64,000 bases of DNA from Palsa-851 sp035534435 (GCA_035534435.1 DATLRX010000033.1:1-64000); one strand, 5' to 3'. Shown: positions 41,723 to 51,238, numbered from the stretch's first letter. Notes: generated by a model from the sequence alone, not told the origin. Made by a program: numbers and translations.

Positions 41723-43870
41723 ATGAGGATGGGGCGTCAGAGACGAGAGGAGTCCTTCGATCCGCCAGGGAGGCAATCGCGCGGCCTCCGTGCGAATCAG
41801 CGTGCGTTATTTCTTGTCGCCGCGGCGGGCCTGACCCTCGGGTCGGTAGTCGTGGCGACCGGACCGACCGCATTGGCGGCCAAGACGTCCACGGTGCACG
41901 CGACCACCCTGGGCCGGGCAGGCGCATCGCACATCCAGACAGGCGTGCTCCAGCTGAGTGGACACACGAGCAACGTGTTCAAGGCCATCGGCACCACGCC
42001 GGCGAGCGTCGCGAAGGCTCACAAGTCGCTGCCGGCACTTGGCGCTCGGACGAGCACGGGCAAAGCCTCCGCGCTGGTGGTTTCGCTTCCGTCGGTCAGT
42101 TGCGCACCGGTCGGGCCCGGCTGCGACTCGATCGGTGGGAGTGCCGGCGCCATCACGAATCGACACGCACTCGCCGCGACCGCCAACGGCGGCCTCTTCG
42201 GTGAGGACATCGAACCGCCGGACCAGGGTTTGTGCGCGGGCAACGGCTTCGTCATGGAGTCGATCAACATCGGCGAGATCCAGGTGTACAACTCGCATCT
42301 CCAGCCGGTGACGGGGATCACGGGGCTCGACAACCTCATGGGCCTCAATGGGCTCGGCTACAGCAGCGGCGGCGACGTCATGTGCGAGTACGACGCCGAC
42401 AACGGCGGCCACTGGTTCATCACGGAGATCGTCTCGACCACGACCAGCCCGTTCACGGGATGCTTTGCCGGGGTCATCGACTCGTGCCGTGAGGGACTCG
42501 CCGTGAGCACCACCAACAACCTGCTCGGGACCTCGTGGAACATCTACTTCATCGATCCCAACACGTTGAGCCCCTCGGATCCCGGCGCGGGATATCTGCT
42601 CAACGACTACGGAAAGATGGGCATGACGCGCGACGCGCTGCTGTTCTTCTATGACGAGTTCAACCTGAGCGGGTCGCTGCCGACCTGCCCGTCGTTTGGC
42701 TGCGACCAGTTCAACGGTGCGCAGCAACTTGCGATCGAGAAGAAGAGCCTCGAGCTCGGATTCGTCAGCTCGAACCTCGTCCACGAGAACATGGGCACTG
42801 ACCCGTTCATCCAGCCGCCCGATGGCAGTTGCGACAGCGGACCGACAGCCGGAGTCACGTGCTGGTACCAGGTCATCCCGGCCATGACACCGAGCGGCCA
42901 GTTCGACAACAACTACGGCGGCACCGGATTCATGGCGGCGACACTGGACTTCAACTCGTTCACCTTCGGAAACGGGCCTGGAGACAATCGCGCGGCTGTC
43001 TTCTACTGGACGGGCCTCACCTGGCTCAACAGCGCCAACTGCTCGGCGTGCAGCCTGATCTCGTTCGGCGGGCAGCTGTTCACCGGCGTGAATTCATACG
43101 TCGACAGTGGGCAGGCGTGCCCGGCCAGCCTCGGCAACCCGTGCGGCATGGCGCCGCAACGCTTCGGAACCCTGGACCTCGGCACGAACTGCGCGAGCTT
43201 CGGACTTGCCGCTGCTCAGCCGTGCCCCGAGGAGGGCCTCGCGACCAACGGCGACGGCGTGACCCAGGCGTCCTACGACGGCGGCAAGGTCTGGTTCGCG
43301 GTCAACACGCTGATCAATGAGAGCTTTGGGGCGAGCCACGAGATCCATGTCGGTGCCGCGTACTTCGTCGTGGGCACCGGCGCCTTCCACGGCGGGTCGC
43401 ATCTGCTGACGCTGACCAGTCAGGGATATGTGGCCGCCGCGCATGAGGACATCGAGTTCCCGACACTCGTCGGCGGGCCGGGCAAATGGGGTGCGCTCAT
43501 GTCCTTCACGCTGTCCGGGAACGGCGGCCCGACCGCTGCGGACGGAGGAGGATTCTTCCCGAGCAGCGCATACGGCCGGGTCACCGCGGGATCGGGCGGC
43601 CTCGTGGGGAGCGCGATCCATGTGACATCGCTCGGCGCAGCACCGCAGGATGGCTTCAGCGAGTACCAGGGTCTCCCCGGACCGATTCGCCCCCGTTGGG
43701 GTGACTATGGACAGGCGGTCTTCGTACCGGGATCGGGTTTCTACTTCGCATCGGAGATGATCCAGTACCCGGCCTGCAATCCCGCCTATTTCGCGGCTGT
43801 CGACGACACGTGCAACGGAACGCGCGATCCGTACGCGAACTTCGGCACCTCGATCAATATGGCGAAGTAG
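41723..43870 (+). CDS. Large secreted protein of unknown function (EPPDQGLC family, member 1)
   Basis: 715 residues behind an excellent AGGAGGG site. A long basic lead of about 27 residues precedes the signal helix (ALFLVAAAGLTLGSVVVA); the mature part has many Cys (for example CSACSL, CPSFGCDQF) and beta-rich segments like a propeller. Shared with the next gene are EPPDQGLCAGNGFVME (near 171), FPSSAYGRVTAG near 610, and RWGDYGQAVFVPGSGFYFASE near 667. There is no recognisable catalytic motif and no anchor at the C-terminus, so it is probably released outside. Confidence 0.78.
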   Translation: MRMGRQRREESFDPPGRQSRGLRANQRALFLVAAAGLTLGSVVVATGPTALAAKTSTVHATTLGRAGASHIQTGVLQLSGHTSNVFKAIGTTPASVAKAHKSLPALGARTSTGKASALVVSLPSVSCAPVGPGCDSIGGSAGAITNRHALAATANGGLFGEDIEPPDQGLCAGNGFVMESINIGEIQVYNSHLQPVTGITGLDNLMGLNGLGYSSGGDVMCEYDADNGGHWFITEIVSTTTSPFTGCFAGVIDSCREGLAVSTTNNLLGTSWNIYFIDPNTLSPSDPGAGYLLNDYGKMGMTRDALLFFYDEFNLSGSLPTCPSFGCDQFNGAQQLAIEKKSLELGFVSSNLVHENMGTDPFIQPPDGSCDSGPTAGVTCWYQVIPAMTPSGQFDNNYGGTGFMAATLDFNSFTFGNGPGDNRAAVFYWTGLTWLNSANCSACSLISFGGQLFTGVNSYVDSGQACPASLGNPCGMAPQRFGTLDLGTNCASFGLAAAQPCPEEGLATNGDGVTQASYDGGKVWFAVNTLINESFGASHEIHVGAAYFVVGTGAFHGGSHLLTLTSQGYVAAAHEDIEFPTLVGGPGKWGALMSFTLSGNGGPTAADGGGFFPSSAYGRVTAGSGGLVGSAIHVTSLGAAPQDGFSEYQGLPGPIRPRWGDYGQAVFVPGSGFYFASEMIQYPACNPAYFAAVDDTCNGTRDPYANFGTSINMAK

Positions 43871-43887
43871 TTCGCCGAACAACAGGA

Positions 43888-43919
43888 GTCCTGGGGCGGC
43901 CCGACGGTCGCCCCAGGAC
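43888..43919 (+). terminator. Hairpin terminator after the secreted-protein gene
   Basis: GTCCTGGGGCG (43888-43898) pairs without mismatch with CGCCCCAGGAC (43909-43919), an 11-bp stem and 10-base loop, 17 bases after the stop codon. No T-run follows, as often in GC-rich genomes. Confidence 0.6.
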
Positions 43920-44132
43920 CTCCGCTCCGCAACCAAGAATGCTCGACCACTTCATCCGGCTCCGGCATATCCATTCGCTGTCCACGACGTCGTCGCCACA
44001 AGCCCGCTCCATGTGGATCATGATCACCGGCGGCGAAGACGGCTTGGCTTAACCCGGATGCGTATGATCGGTCGGGTCGTCGTATCGGCGAAACGGCTGC
44101 CGGGGGGGCGCGTCATACGAGGTGAGCAACAC

Positions 44133-45803
44133 ATGGGGGTGAACGCGATGCGCAGGCTTTTCTATGGCGCGGTCATCGGAATGACCGGCATGGCGCTGGC
44201 AGCGCCGTTCTCGAGCGCCGCCGCAGGAGCGGCTTCCTCGAAGGTGACGGTGTATGCACCGGCAACCGTCAGTGTCGTCGCACCGACCACCGGTCCCACT
44301 GCTGCCGCCGCGGCCGGTCAGACGGTCAAGCACACGCAGCGGGGCACGCGCCACACGAGTGCCGGATCAGGCTCGTCCGGAGCGGTCGCAACGGTGAACG
44401 GCACGGCCGCAACCGCGGTCGCCTCCTCGGTCCTCAGCAACTTCAACGGGACGAGCAGCAACGACAGTCGCAAGACGAACTTCAACCAGGAATTCGAGCC
44501 ACCCGACCAGGGGCTGTGCGTCGGCAATGGGTACGTCCTCGAGCCGGTGAACTCCGCGTATCGCATCTTCAAGACCAATGGCAACACGCTCGAAGGACCG
44601 GCCAACGTCAACGATCTCTTCGATCAGGGGTCGACGCAGTTCACGAGCGATCCGCGCTGCTACTACGACGCCACCACGAACACCTGGTTCGCAACCATCC
44701 TCTTCCTGAGTGGTGGTGAGGCCGTGGATGGCAAGTCATCGCAGCTCGACATCGCGGTGAACAGCTCGGGCAACCCCGAGAACATCTGGACGCAGTACGA
44801 GGTCGACACCACCAACGCCGGCGGCAACGGCTGCCCGTGCTTCGGTGATCAGCCCACACTCGGCATCGACCAGGACAACCTGTACGTCACGACCAACGAG
44901 TTCTCGATCCTCGGACCGGAGTTCAACGGCGCACAGGTCTACGCCTTCTCGAAGAAGGACCTCGTCGCGGGTGTGCCGACGCACTTCGCCCACTTCACGA
45001 ACCTGAACATCGGTGGGACGCTCGCGGCATCCGTGCAGCCTGCGATCAGCACGGGAAACCCGAGCGCCGAGTTCTTCCTCAGCACGCAGGACTCGAGCGG
45101 CGGCAACAAGAACGGCACGAATGGCACCGGATCGGTGATCGGCGTGTGGGCCATGACCAACCGGACCGCGCTGCAGCACGGTCATTCGCCGGTACTGTCC
45201 AGCACGTTGCTCTCGTCGGAGGCATACGGCCAGCCGCCGGCATCGGCGCAGAAGGGAGCGACGAGCACCATCGACTCCGGTGACGACCGCATGCAGCAGA
45301 CCCAGTACATCAACGGGTCGCTCTGGGGTGAGCTCACCAGCTCGGTGTCCATCGCCGGCGACCCGACCGTACGCGCAGGTGCGGCCTGGTTCAGCGTGCA
45401 CCCGACCGTCAGCAACAATCACATCGGCGCGTCGTCGTCGATCCAGCGACAGGGATACGTTGCGATGGCGGGCAACAACGTGATCTACCCGGCCGTGCAG
45501 GCGCTCCCGTCGGGCAACGCCGTGATGGGCTTCGCCGTGACCGGGGCTGATCACTTCCCGAGTGCCGCGTACGCGGTGCTGGGTGCCGGGCAGTCGAGCT
45601 TCGGCGCGATCCACATCGCCGCCAACGGGACCGGTCCATACGCAATCACGTCAACGCGATGGGGCGACTACTCGTGGGCGGTCATCGATCCGTCCGGCAA
45701 CGGCGTGTGGGTGGCAACGGAGTACATTCCACCGCTGGGGAGCCAGACCCCGGATCGGCTGAGCAACTGGGGCACACGCGTCTTCGAAGTAGCGGCAGGC
45801 TGA
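44133..45803 (+). CDS. Secreted protein of unknown function (EPPDQGLC family, member 2)
   Basis: 556 residues. The signal peptide has RRLFYGAVIGMTGMALAAPF and a small-residue cleavage region. A low-complexity Ala/Thr/Ser region runs to about residue 110, then FEPPDQGLCVGNGYVLEPV, GDQPTLGIDQDNLYVTTNEF, FPSAAYAVLGAG and RWGDYSWAVIDPSGNGVWVATEYI. These last blocks match the preceding gene, so the two are diverged paralogues, probably beta-propellers. The RWGDY block resembles sequences seen in exported proteins of uncertain role. ATG 44133 has GAGGTGAG upstream. Confidence 0.78.
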   Translation: MGVNAMRRLFYGAVIGMTGMALAAPFSSAAAGAASSKVTVYAPATVSVVAPTTGPTAAAAAGQTVKHTQRGTRHTSAGSGSSGAVATVNGTAATAVASSVLSNFNGTSSNDSRKTNFNQEFEPPDQGLCVGNGYVLEPVNSAYRIFKTNGNTLEGPANVNDLFDQGSTQFTSDPRCYYDATTNTWFATILFLSGGEAVDGKSSQLDIAVNSSGNPENIWTQYEVDTTNAGGNGCPCFGDQPTLGIDQDNLYVTTNEFSILGPEFNGAQVYAFSKKDLVAGVPTHFAHFTNLNIGGTLAASVQPAISTGNPSAEFFLSTQDSSGGNKNGTNGTGSVIGVWAMTNRTALQHGHSPVLSSTLLSSEAYGQPPASAQKGATSTIDSGDDRMQQTQYINGSLWGELTSSVSIAGDPTVRAGAAWFSVHPTVSNNHIGASSSIQRQGYVAMAGNNVIYPAVQALPSGNAVMGFAVTGADHFPSAAYAVLGAGQSSFGAIHIAANGTGPYAITSTRWGDYSWAVIDPSGNGVWVATEYIPPLGSQTPDRLSNWGTRVFEVAAG

Positions 45804-45842
45804 CGGACGACGGCAGCCGCCGTCAACTCAGCCGGCAAAGAG

Positions 45843-45876
45843 CGGCCCACGCACCCCGCATCGGGCGCGTGGGCCG
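45843..45876 (+). terminator. Hairpin terminator after the second secreted-protein gene
   Basis: CGGCCCACGC (45843-45852) pairs perfectly with GCGTGGGCCG (45867-45876), a 10-bp stem with a 14-base loop, 40 bases after the stop codon. There is no T-run. Confidence 0.55.
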
Positions 45877-45927
45877 TGCGTTGCCCTCCACCACCGATCC
45901 CACCCATTGGACCCGTATGGTGTCCGG

Positions 45928-47052
45928 ATGGCACGCGCCGCGACGAAGACGCCGCCGCCGTTCTCACGCGATCCCAAGGTCGAGGCACTGATGCAGTCGT
46001 GCACCCGGTTCCTGCACGGCCACGGTCGCCGGACCGCCGGCGACCTGCTCGCAACCATCCCCGTCGATACCGCGATGGACTACTACGGGATCGGTGGTGT
46101 CGTCGGGGAGCTGGAGGCCGAGGTCGCGTCGCTCCTCGGCAAGGAAGCCGCACTCTTCCTCCCGACCGGAACCATGGCGCAGCAGGCAACGCTGCGCATT
46201 CACGCTGACCGCAGACGCAGTCGCAGCATCGTGTTTCACCCGATGTGCCACATGGAGACCAACGAGGAACGCGCATATCAGCACCTCCACGGGCTCTTTG
46301 CGATCCCGATCGGGCCGCGTGACGAGCCGCTCTCGATGGCGGGCCTTGTCGAGGTGCACGAGCCGGTTGCCGCGTTGCTCCTCGAACTGCCGCAACGCGG
46401 TCTCGGCGGGACGCTGCCCACATGGTCCGAGCTCGTCGCCCAGGTGACGTGGGCTCGTGATCGCGGTGCGGCGGTCCACCTCGACGGCGCCCGGCTCTGG
46501 GACGCGTCGCCGTACTACGCCAGGAAGAACCACAAGTCGTTGCACGACATCGCGGCACTCTTCGACACCGTCTACGTCTCGTTCTACAAGGGACTCGGCG
46601 GTATTGCCGGGTGCTGCGTCGCCGGTGACGCCGATGTGATCGAGGAGCTCTCCATATGGCGGACGCGCCACGGCGGCAGGGTGATCATGCTCTGGCCCTA
46701 CGCTGCATCAGCGCTGACAGTGCTGCGGTCGAGGCTGCCGATGATGCCGCGCTACTTCGAGCATGCGCGAGCCATTGCGCGGGCCGTGCGCGACATCCCC
46801 GGGGTCGAGGTGCTCCCGGATCCGGTGCGAAGCCCGGTCATGCACCTGCGGTTCGCCACGAGGCTCGACAAGCTCCAGGCGCGCATCGTCGACATCGCGA
46901 GATCCGAGAAGGTCTGGACGTTCTCGCGTCCGTGGGCATCGGAGGGACCGCGGCTCCAACGATTCGAGCTGCATGTCGGTGACGCGACCCTCGAGCTGAG
47001 CGGCAACGAGATTCGCGGTCTGCTCGAACGTCTCGCCGGGTCGCGCGCCTGA
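45928..47052 (+). CDS. Threonine-aldolase-like PLP enzyme (beta-eliminating lyase family)
   Basis: 374 residues. Visible are YYGIGGVVGELEAEVASLLGKE (only part shown here: GGVVGELEAEVA), LFLPTGTMAQQATL, AVHLDGARLWDA (PLP-ring Asp and the LDGAR signature) and VYVSFYKGLGGIAG with the PLP lysine. This is the fold of low-specificity threonine aldolase, which splits threonine or beta-hydroxy amino acids into glycine and an aldehyde. The protein is slightly longer than E. coli LtaE and the substrate may differ. Stands alone; convergent with the next gene. Confidence 0.86.
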   Translation: MARAATKTPPPFSRDPKVEALMQSCTRFLHGHGRRTAGDLLATIPVDTAMDYYGIGGVVGELEAEVASLLGKEAALFLPTGTMAQQATLRIHADRRRSRSIVFHPMCHMETNEERAYQHLHGLFAIPIGPRDEPLSMAGLVEVHEPVAALLLELPQRGLGGTLPTWSELVAQVTWARDRGAAVHLDGARLWDASPYYARKNHKSLHDIAALFDTVYVSFYKGLGGIAGCCVAGDADVIEELSIWRTRHGGRVIMLWPYAASALTVLRSRLPMMPRYFEHARAIARAVRDIPGVEVLPDPVRSPVMHLRFATRLDKLQARIVDIARSEKVWTFSRPWASEGPRLQRFELHVGDATLELSGNEIRGLLERLAGSRA

Positions 47053-47053
47053 G

Positions 47054-48022
47054 TTAGATCGCCCCGCCTGGCGACGGCGACGGTGTGGGCGTGCCGGCGA
47101 CGTTCCCGCCCGTGCCGTACCCACCGGGCGGTGTCGCGGTGGCGAGTGACGACCAGGCCACGGCTCCCCCCGGCGCCGTCACCGTTGGCGCTGTACCCCA
47201 CGCGCTGAATGTCGTCGTGCTGGTCACCGGGGCGCCGCTGACCGTGAAGCTCGATGAATACTCCAGGGGAGTATTCGACGTCGGCGCGACATCGAGCTGC
47301 ACCGTCTCTGCCGGGTTGCCGTTCGAGGGCGGGATCGAGCCGAGGATCCGCGTGGCGGCAGTGCCGCCAGTGGTGGTCACCTGCGTGGTCGATGCGGGGA
47401 CGAACTGCACCTCCGAGACCTGATCGGCGATGGTGATCCCCGGCTGCAGCACGTTGTACGGGCCATTCCCCCTCACGACGGACACCCATCTGTTCTGCAG
47501 CGTCGCCGCGTTCGCGGCGACGACACCGAGTTGGTCCTCAACAGCGGAGGTATTCCCCTCGAAGTACACGATGTGGTTCACGAGCAGGAGGGTGAACTTC
47601 TCCGTCCCGTATCCAGCGGTGAATATGATCTCCTGACGCCCGCCGGCCACGCCCGCGTCACCCGTGATGGTCTCGGGATCGGGTCCATTCGACGCGTTCA
47701 CGTAATGGAAGCCCGCGGCGGCTCGCATCGTCGCGAGCGACTTCTGATAGAGGGAGAGCGCGGCGGACGGCGGCGCGTTGGTGGGCAGCGATGTCGGCGT
47801 CCCGCCACCGGACGGAGTCTGCGTGTGTGCTCGAGTCAGGAAGGCAACGCCGACGCCGCCGGCCGCACCGATGAGAACCGTGGCGACGATCGCGGCTCCG
47901 ACTCCCAGTGCGCGGGACGTGCGCTTCTGGGGCGCCGCCGGCGGCATCGACGGCCACGCCGGCGGCTGCGGCGGAAACGCCCAGTTGTCGAAGCTGTTGC
48001 CCGGCGGCCCGTTATCGCTCAT
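47054..48022 (-). CDS. Membrane-anchored extracytoplasmic protein (LppX/LprG-like outline)
   Basis: 322 residues: a Pro/Trp-rich cytoplasmic N-terminus of about 33 residues, a basic stop, one transmembrane helix (LGVGAAIVATVLIGAAGGVGVAF), a Thr/Pro-rich linker, then a beta-rich domain with AALSLYQKSLATMRAAAGFHY, the start seen in LppX/LprG-like lipid-carrier folds, and finally a Thr/Gly/Pro-rich tail. No lipobox, so it is anchored by the helix. A lipid-carrier role would be inference. N-terminal layout resembles the DUF5666 protein at 14949-15776. Confidence 0.7.
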   Translation of the reverse strand: MSDNGPPGNSFDNWAFPPQPPAWPSMPPAAPQKRTSRALGVGAAIVATVLIGAAGGVGVAFLTRAHTQTPSGGGTPTSLPTNAPPSAALSLYQKSLATMRAAAGFHYVNASNGPDPETITGDAGVAGGRQEIIFTAGYGTEKFTLLLVNHIVYFEGNTSAVEDQLGVVAANAATLQNRWVSVVRGNGPYNVLQPGITIADQVSEVQFVPASTTQVTTTGGTAATRILGSIPPSNGNPAETVQLDVAPTSNTPLEYSSSFTVSGAPVTSTTTFSAWGTAPTVTAPGGAVAWSSLATATPPGGYGTGGNVAGTPTPSPSPGGAI

Positions 48023-48065
48023 CCATCACCATCGTGCACCGCGTTCCTTTCTGTTGGCTTGCGCG

Positions 48066-48992
48066 TCAGGGCCGGCCGATCCTGAGGACGACCTTGCCGG
48101 TGACCCGCCGATCGAGGAGGTCACGCGCCAGCGCGCCGGCTCGACTCCAGTCGTCCTCGACGTCGATGTGCAGCTTCAGGACTCCGTCGGCGACGAGCGC
48201 GCAGAGCGCCGACAGGTCGGACGCCGCGCTCTGGGTGTGCGGCAGCTCATCGAAGAGCAGCAGCGAGCGAAGTGTCGCTCCGAGGTGCGCTCCAAACCAC
48301 CGCGGCCCGAGGACGGCCGGCTCCATCAGCGTGGACGCGTAGGAGACGACGACACCGTGTGGGGCCACGACCTCGAGGCAGCGGGTGAGCACGGCGCCGC
48401 CGACGCCGTCAAGGACGTGATCGAAGGGACCCTCAGCGTCCGCGATGTCGCGGATGACGTGGTGGCAGGCGGCCGCCGCGCCCGCATCCGCCTCGGGATT
48501 GCGGATGAGCCCCGTGACCGTCATCTGCGTGCTGCGCGCGAGCTGCACTGCGAGGTGGCCGACGCCACCCGACGCCCCGGTGACCAGCACTCGCTTCCCG
48601 ACCGGGAAGCCTGCGAGTGACAGCGCGCGAAACGCGGTCATCCCGGCGACGGGAAGGCACGCGGCCTGCGCGAGCGTCACACCGTCGGGGATGACCGCCA
48701 CGAAGTCGGCGGGAACGGCCACGACCTCGGCCCATGCTCCGGTGTTCACCAACCCGACCACGGTGGCGCCGACGGGTGGCCCGCCACCGCGTTCCGCCGC
48801 GCGCTCGACGACGCCGACCACGTCCCAGCCGGGCCGAACGCCGGCTTCGGCCGCGACACTGCGAGCGACCTCGCCGCGGTTGAGGCTCGTCATCGACACG
48901 CGGACGAGCACCTCCGTCGCCATCGGCTCCGGTTCCGGGACTTCCGTCAGGGCGAGGATGCCGGCGTCGCCGGTCGTGGTCAGGGCGAGCAT
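48066..48992 (-). CDS. Zinc-free medium-chain dehydrogenase (quinone oxidoreductase-like)
   Basis: 308 residues of MDR fold: NRGEVARS near 40, GWDVVGVVERA, and an NADPH loop LVTGASGGVGHLAVQLARS near 136. Structural zinc cysteines are lacking, so it belongs with quinone oxidoreductases (QOR type). Substrate unknown. Separated from the dehydrogenase at 49032 by 39 bases on the same strand. Confidence 0.88.
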   Translation of the reverse strand: MLALTTTGDAGILALTEVPEPEPMATEVLVRVSMTSLNRGEVARSVAAEAGVRPGWDVVGVVERAAERGGGPPVGATVVGLVNTGAWAEVVAVPADFVAVIPDGVTLAQAACLPVAGMTAFRALSLAGFPVGKRVLVTGASGGVGHLAVQLARSTQMTVTGLIRNPEADAGAAAACHHVIRDIADAEGPFDHVLDGVGGAVLTRCLEVVAPHGVVVSYASTLMEPAVLGPRWFGAHLGATLRSLLLFDELPHTQSAASDLSALCALVADGVLKLHIDVEDDWSRAGALARDLLDRRVTGKVVLRIGRP

Positions 48993-49031
48993 CAGGCGAT
49001 CACCCTAGCGCACGCGACCCCCCGAGATCGC

Positions 49032-49997
49032 TCAGTCCGGCGAACCGGGCGCCTCGTTGCTGCCAAGCCCGTCGGGGACGAAGCGCGTGTCCGGCTCGAG
49101 CACGAGATTCGCGCCACGCGCCGCGACCTCGATGAGCGAGGCGAAATCCTGCTCGCCGAACCCCTGACCGATGAGGCCCACCACGATCTCATGGGTGACC
49201 GCCGTGAGCGGGAGCGGGACGTTGTGGTCCCGCGCCGCGGCGAGCCCGAGCTCGAGATCCTTGCGCAGGAGTTGATTCGTGAATGTGGGCGTGTAGTCGA
49301 GGTTCACGTACGCGGGCGTCTTGTATCGGGTGAACGTCGATCCGAGCACGCTGTCGTTGATGAAGGCCAGGTAGTCCGCGCGTGCGATCCCGCAGCTCTC
49401 GGCGAGGACCGTCGTCTCCGCGAGGATCTGCGCCACAACGCCAAGGACGAGGTTGTGGCAGATCTTCACCAGCCGCGCGGCCTCGCCGTCGCCCACATAC
49501 GACACGCTCCGCCCGAGCATCCTCAGATACGGCAAGGCACGTTCATACGCGTCGCGCGGCCCGGACACGGCGACGCTCAGCATCCCGGCGCGCGCTGCCT
49601 TCGGATTCCCGCTCACGGGCGCGGCCAGCAGCGCAACCCCGCGCTCGGCCGCCCGTGCACGAATCGAGCCGGAGACCTCCATGGAGACGGTCGATGCGTC
49701 CACGACGAGCCTTGGCGCGCGCGTGGAATCGGCGAGCAAGCCCTTCGGGCCCGTCATCACCTCCTCGAAGTCTTTGGACCCGGCGACCATGGTGATGACG
49801 ATGTCGCGGTCGGCGAGGTCGATCGCATGCCCCGCCAGACGGGCGCCGCGATCGATCAGCGGCTTCGCTTTGGCACTGGTGCGGTTGTAGACGGTGAGAT
49901 CGCAGCCGCGATCGAGCAGCCGTCCCGCGAGCACCTCGCCCATCCGGCCGACGCCGATCCATCCGAGCGTCTCGCCGTTCGGCGTCGCTCCGCTCAT
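49032..49997 (-). CDS. 3-hydroxyisobutyrate dehydrogenase-family oxidoreductase
   Basis: 321 residues. LGWIGVGRMGEVLAGRL is the NAD(P) loop, LAAPVSGNPKAARAGML the substrate-binding signature, and LVKICHNLVLGVVAQ holds the catalytic lysine; FTNQLLRKDLELGLAAARD follows. The family acts on beta-hydroxy acids such as 3-hydroxyisobutyrate or tartronate semialdehyde. The promoter upstream carries an operator shared with the catabolic operon at 51239, so it probably takes part in that pathway under the LacI regulator. Confidence 0.88.
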   Translation of the reverse strand: MSGATPNGETLGWIGVGRMGEVLAGRLLDRGCDLTVYNRTSAKAKPLIDRGARLAGHAIDLADRDIVITMVAGSKDFEEVMTGPKGLLADSTRAPRLVVDASTVSMEVSGSIRARAAERGVALLAAPVSGNPKAARAGMLSVAVSGPRDAYERALPYLRMLGRSVSYVGDGEAARLVKICHNLVLGVVAQILAETTVLAESCGIARADYLAFINDSVLGSTFTRYKTPAYVNLDYTPTFTNQLLRKDLELGLAAARDHNVPLPLTAVTHEIVVGLIGQGFGEQDFASLIEVAARGANLVLEPDTRFVPDGLGSNEAPGSPD

Positions 49998-50040
49998 CGC
50001 CTACTCTCCCACAGCCGGTGCGAACGCACTCCCGAGGTGC

Positions 50041-50084
50041 GCAAACGATTGCCTAGCATAGCGGTCGAAATTTCTCTGTGTCAA
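50041..50084 (-). promoter_or_regulatory. Promoter plus LacI-type operator for the dehydrogenase at 49032-49997
   Basis: On the minus strand, TTGACA (50084-50079), an 18-base spacer and TATGCT (50060-50055) form a promoter, directly followed by the operator GCAATCGTTTGC (50052-50041), a near-perfect palindrome with central CG (GCAAWCGWTTGC). The layout is the same as at the operon promoter at 51152-51196. Confidence 0.8.
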
Positions 50085-50091
50085 CGCAGCC

Positions 50092-51141
50092 CTACTCGGT
50101 GCTGACGTTCGATCGCGCCCGGTGACCGGCACTCGCCGCACCGGCGACCGTGGACTCACGCACGATCAGATCTGGCGTGAATCGCACTCGGCGACCCACG
50201 GAGTCGCTCTCGAGTTGCTCGAGGAGCAGGCGTACCGCGACCGAGCCGAACTCATGGATCGGAACGTGCATCGTCGTGAGCCCCGGGCTCAAACGGCTTG
50301 CGAGCGGAATGTCGTTGTAGCCGACGATCGCGAGGTCTTCCGGTATGCGGAACCCCAGATGCATCGCGACCCCGGCGAGCCCGATGGCAACCATGTCGGT
50401 GACCGCGAACACGGCGGTGGGCGGATCGGGCGTTGCGAGCAGACGCCGCGCGGCGAGCGCGCCGCTCTCCTCCGTGTAGCCGGCTTCGATGATGAGCCTG
50501 GGGTCCGCGCTGAGGCCGGCCTGCGCATGCGCCGCCAGGAAGCCGCGGCGGCGAAGGACGCCCGTGCTGACCGTCGGCTTCCCCGCCAGGTGACCGATGC
50601 GCGTGTGCCCGAGGTCGATCAGGTGCGACGTGGCGAGCTGGCCGCCGAGAAGATCGTCCGATCCGACGAAGGGATCCTCTCCTTCATCGCTGAAGCGGTT
50701 CACCAGCACGTACGGTCCTTTCTGCCGGCGCAGCTCGCGGACGCTCGGGTCCTTCAGGAAGCTGCTCGCGACGATCACCCCGTCGACCCGGCGGGCCTGA
50801 AGGCTCTGGAGATGGGAACGCTGGCGGTCCGGCAGGCCGTCTGTGTTGCAGAGGAGAACGTTGAACCCCCGCGGAGAGGCCGCGTCCTCGACGCCCCGGA
50901 AGAGAGCGGCGAAGAACGGGTTGGTGATGTCCGGGATGACCACCGCGACGACCTTCGTCTGGCGCATCTTGAGTCCGCGAGCGATCCCGTTGGGCTGGTA
51001 GCCGGTCTCGCGGAGGAGTCCCTCGATACGCTGGCGAGTGGCCGTGGCGATGCGCAGGCTGGGGTCGTTGTTCGCCACACGCGAGATCGTCGAGGGGTGG
51101 ACGTTGGCTCGCATCGCCAACTCCTTCAGCGTCACCTGCAT
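50092..51141 (-). CDS. LacI-family transcriptional regulator
   Basis: 349 residues. The helix-turn-helix is VTLKELAMRANVHPSTISRV at 3-22, the hinge helix region GYQPNGIARGLKM near 48 is usual, and a periplasmic-binding-type sensor follows (VVAVVIPDITNPFFAALFRG, VGSDDLLGGQLATSHLIDLGH and so on; shown in part). The ligand is not predictable. It is divergent from the catabolic operon, and sites matching one palindrome lie at both flanking promoters. Confidence 0.93.
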   Translation of the reverse strand: MQVTLKELAMRANVHPSTISRVANNDPSLRIATATRQRIEGLLRETGYQPNGIARGLKMRQTKVVAVVIPDITNPFFAALFRGVEDAASPRGFNVLLCNTDGLPDRQRSHLQSLQARRVDGVIVASSFLKDPSVRELRRQKGPYVLVNRFSDEGEDPFVGSDDLLGGQLATSHLIDLGHTRIGHLAGKPTVSTGVLRRRGFLAAHAQAGLSADPRLIIEAGYTEESGALAARRLLATPDPPTAVFAVTDMVAIGLAGVAMHLGFRIPEDLAIVGYNDIPLASRLSPGLTTMHVPIHEFGSVAVRLLLEQLESDSVGRRVRFTPDLIVRESTVAGAASAGHRARSNVSTE

Positions 51142-51196
51142 TCGTTTGCCCTTGACATTCGTTTCCGCTGGGTCCTAGGCTAGCGCAATCGTTTGT
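51138..51196 (+). promoter_or_regulatory. Operon promoter with LacI-type operators
   Basis: TTGACA (51152-51157), an 18-base spacer and TAGGCT (51176-51181) precede GCAATCGTTTGT (51185-51196), which matches the palindrome GCAAWCGWTTGC at 11 of 12 bases, placed at the expected transcription start. A second copy, GCATTCGTTTGC (51138-51149), overlaps the start codon of the divergent LacI gene. The arrangement suggests repression of the operon and autoregulation. Confidence 0.8.
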
Positions 51197-51238
51197 TCAT
51201 AGGTACACAGCTCGCCGGCAGCGAGCGGGGGACGAGTC

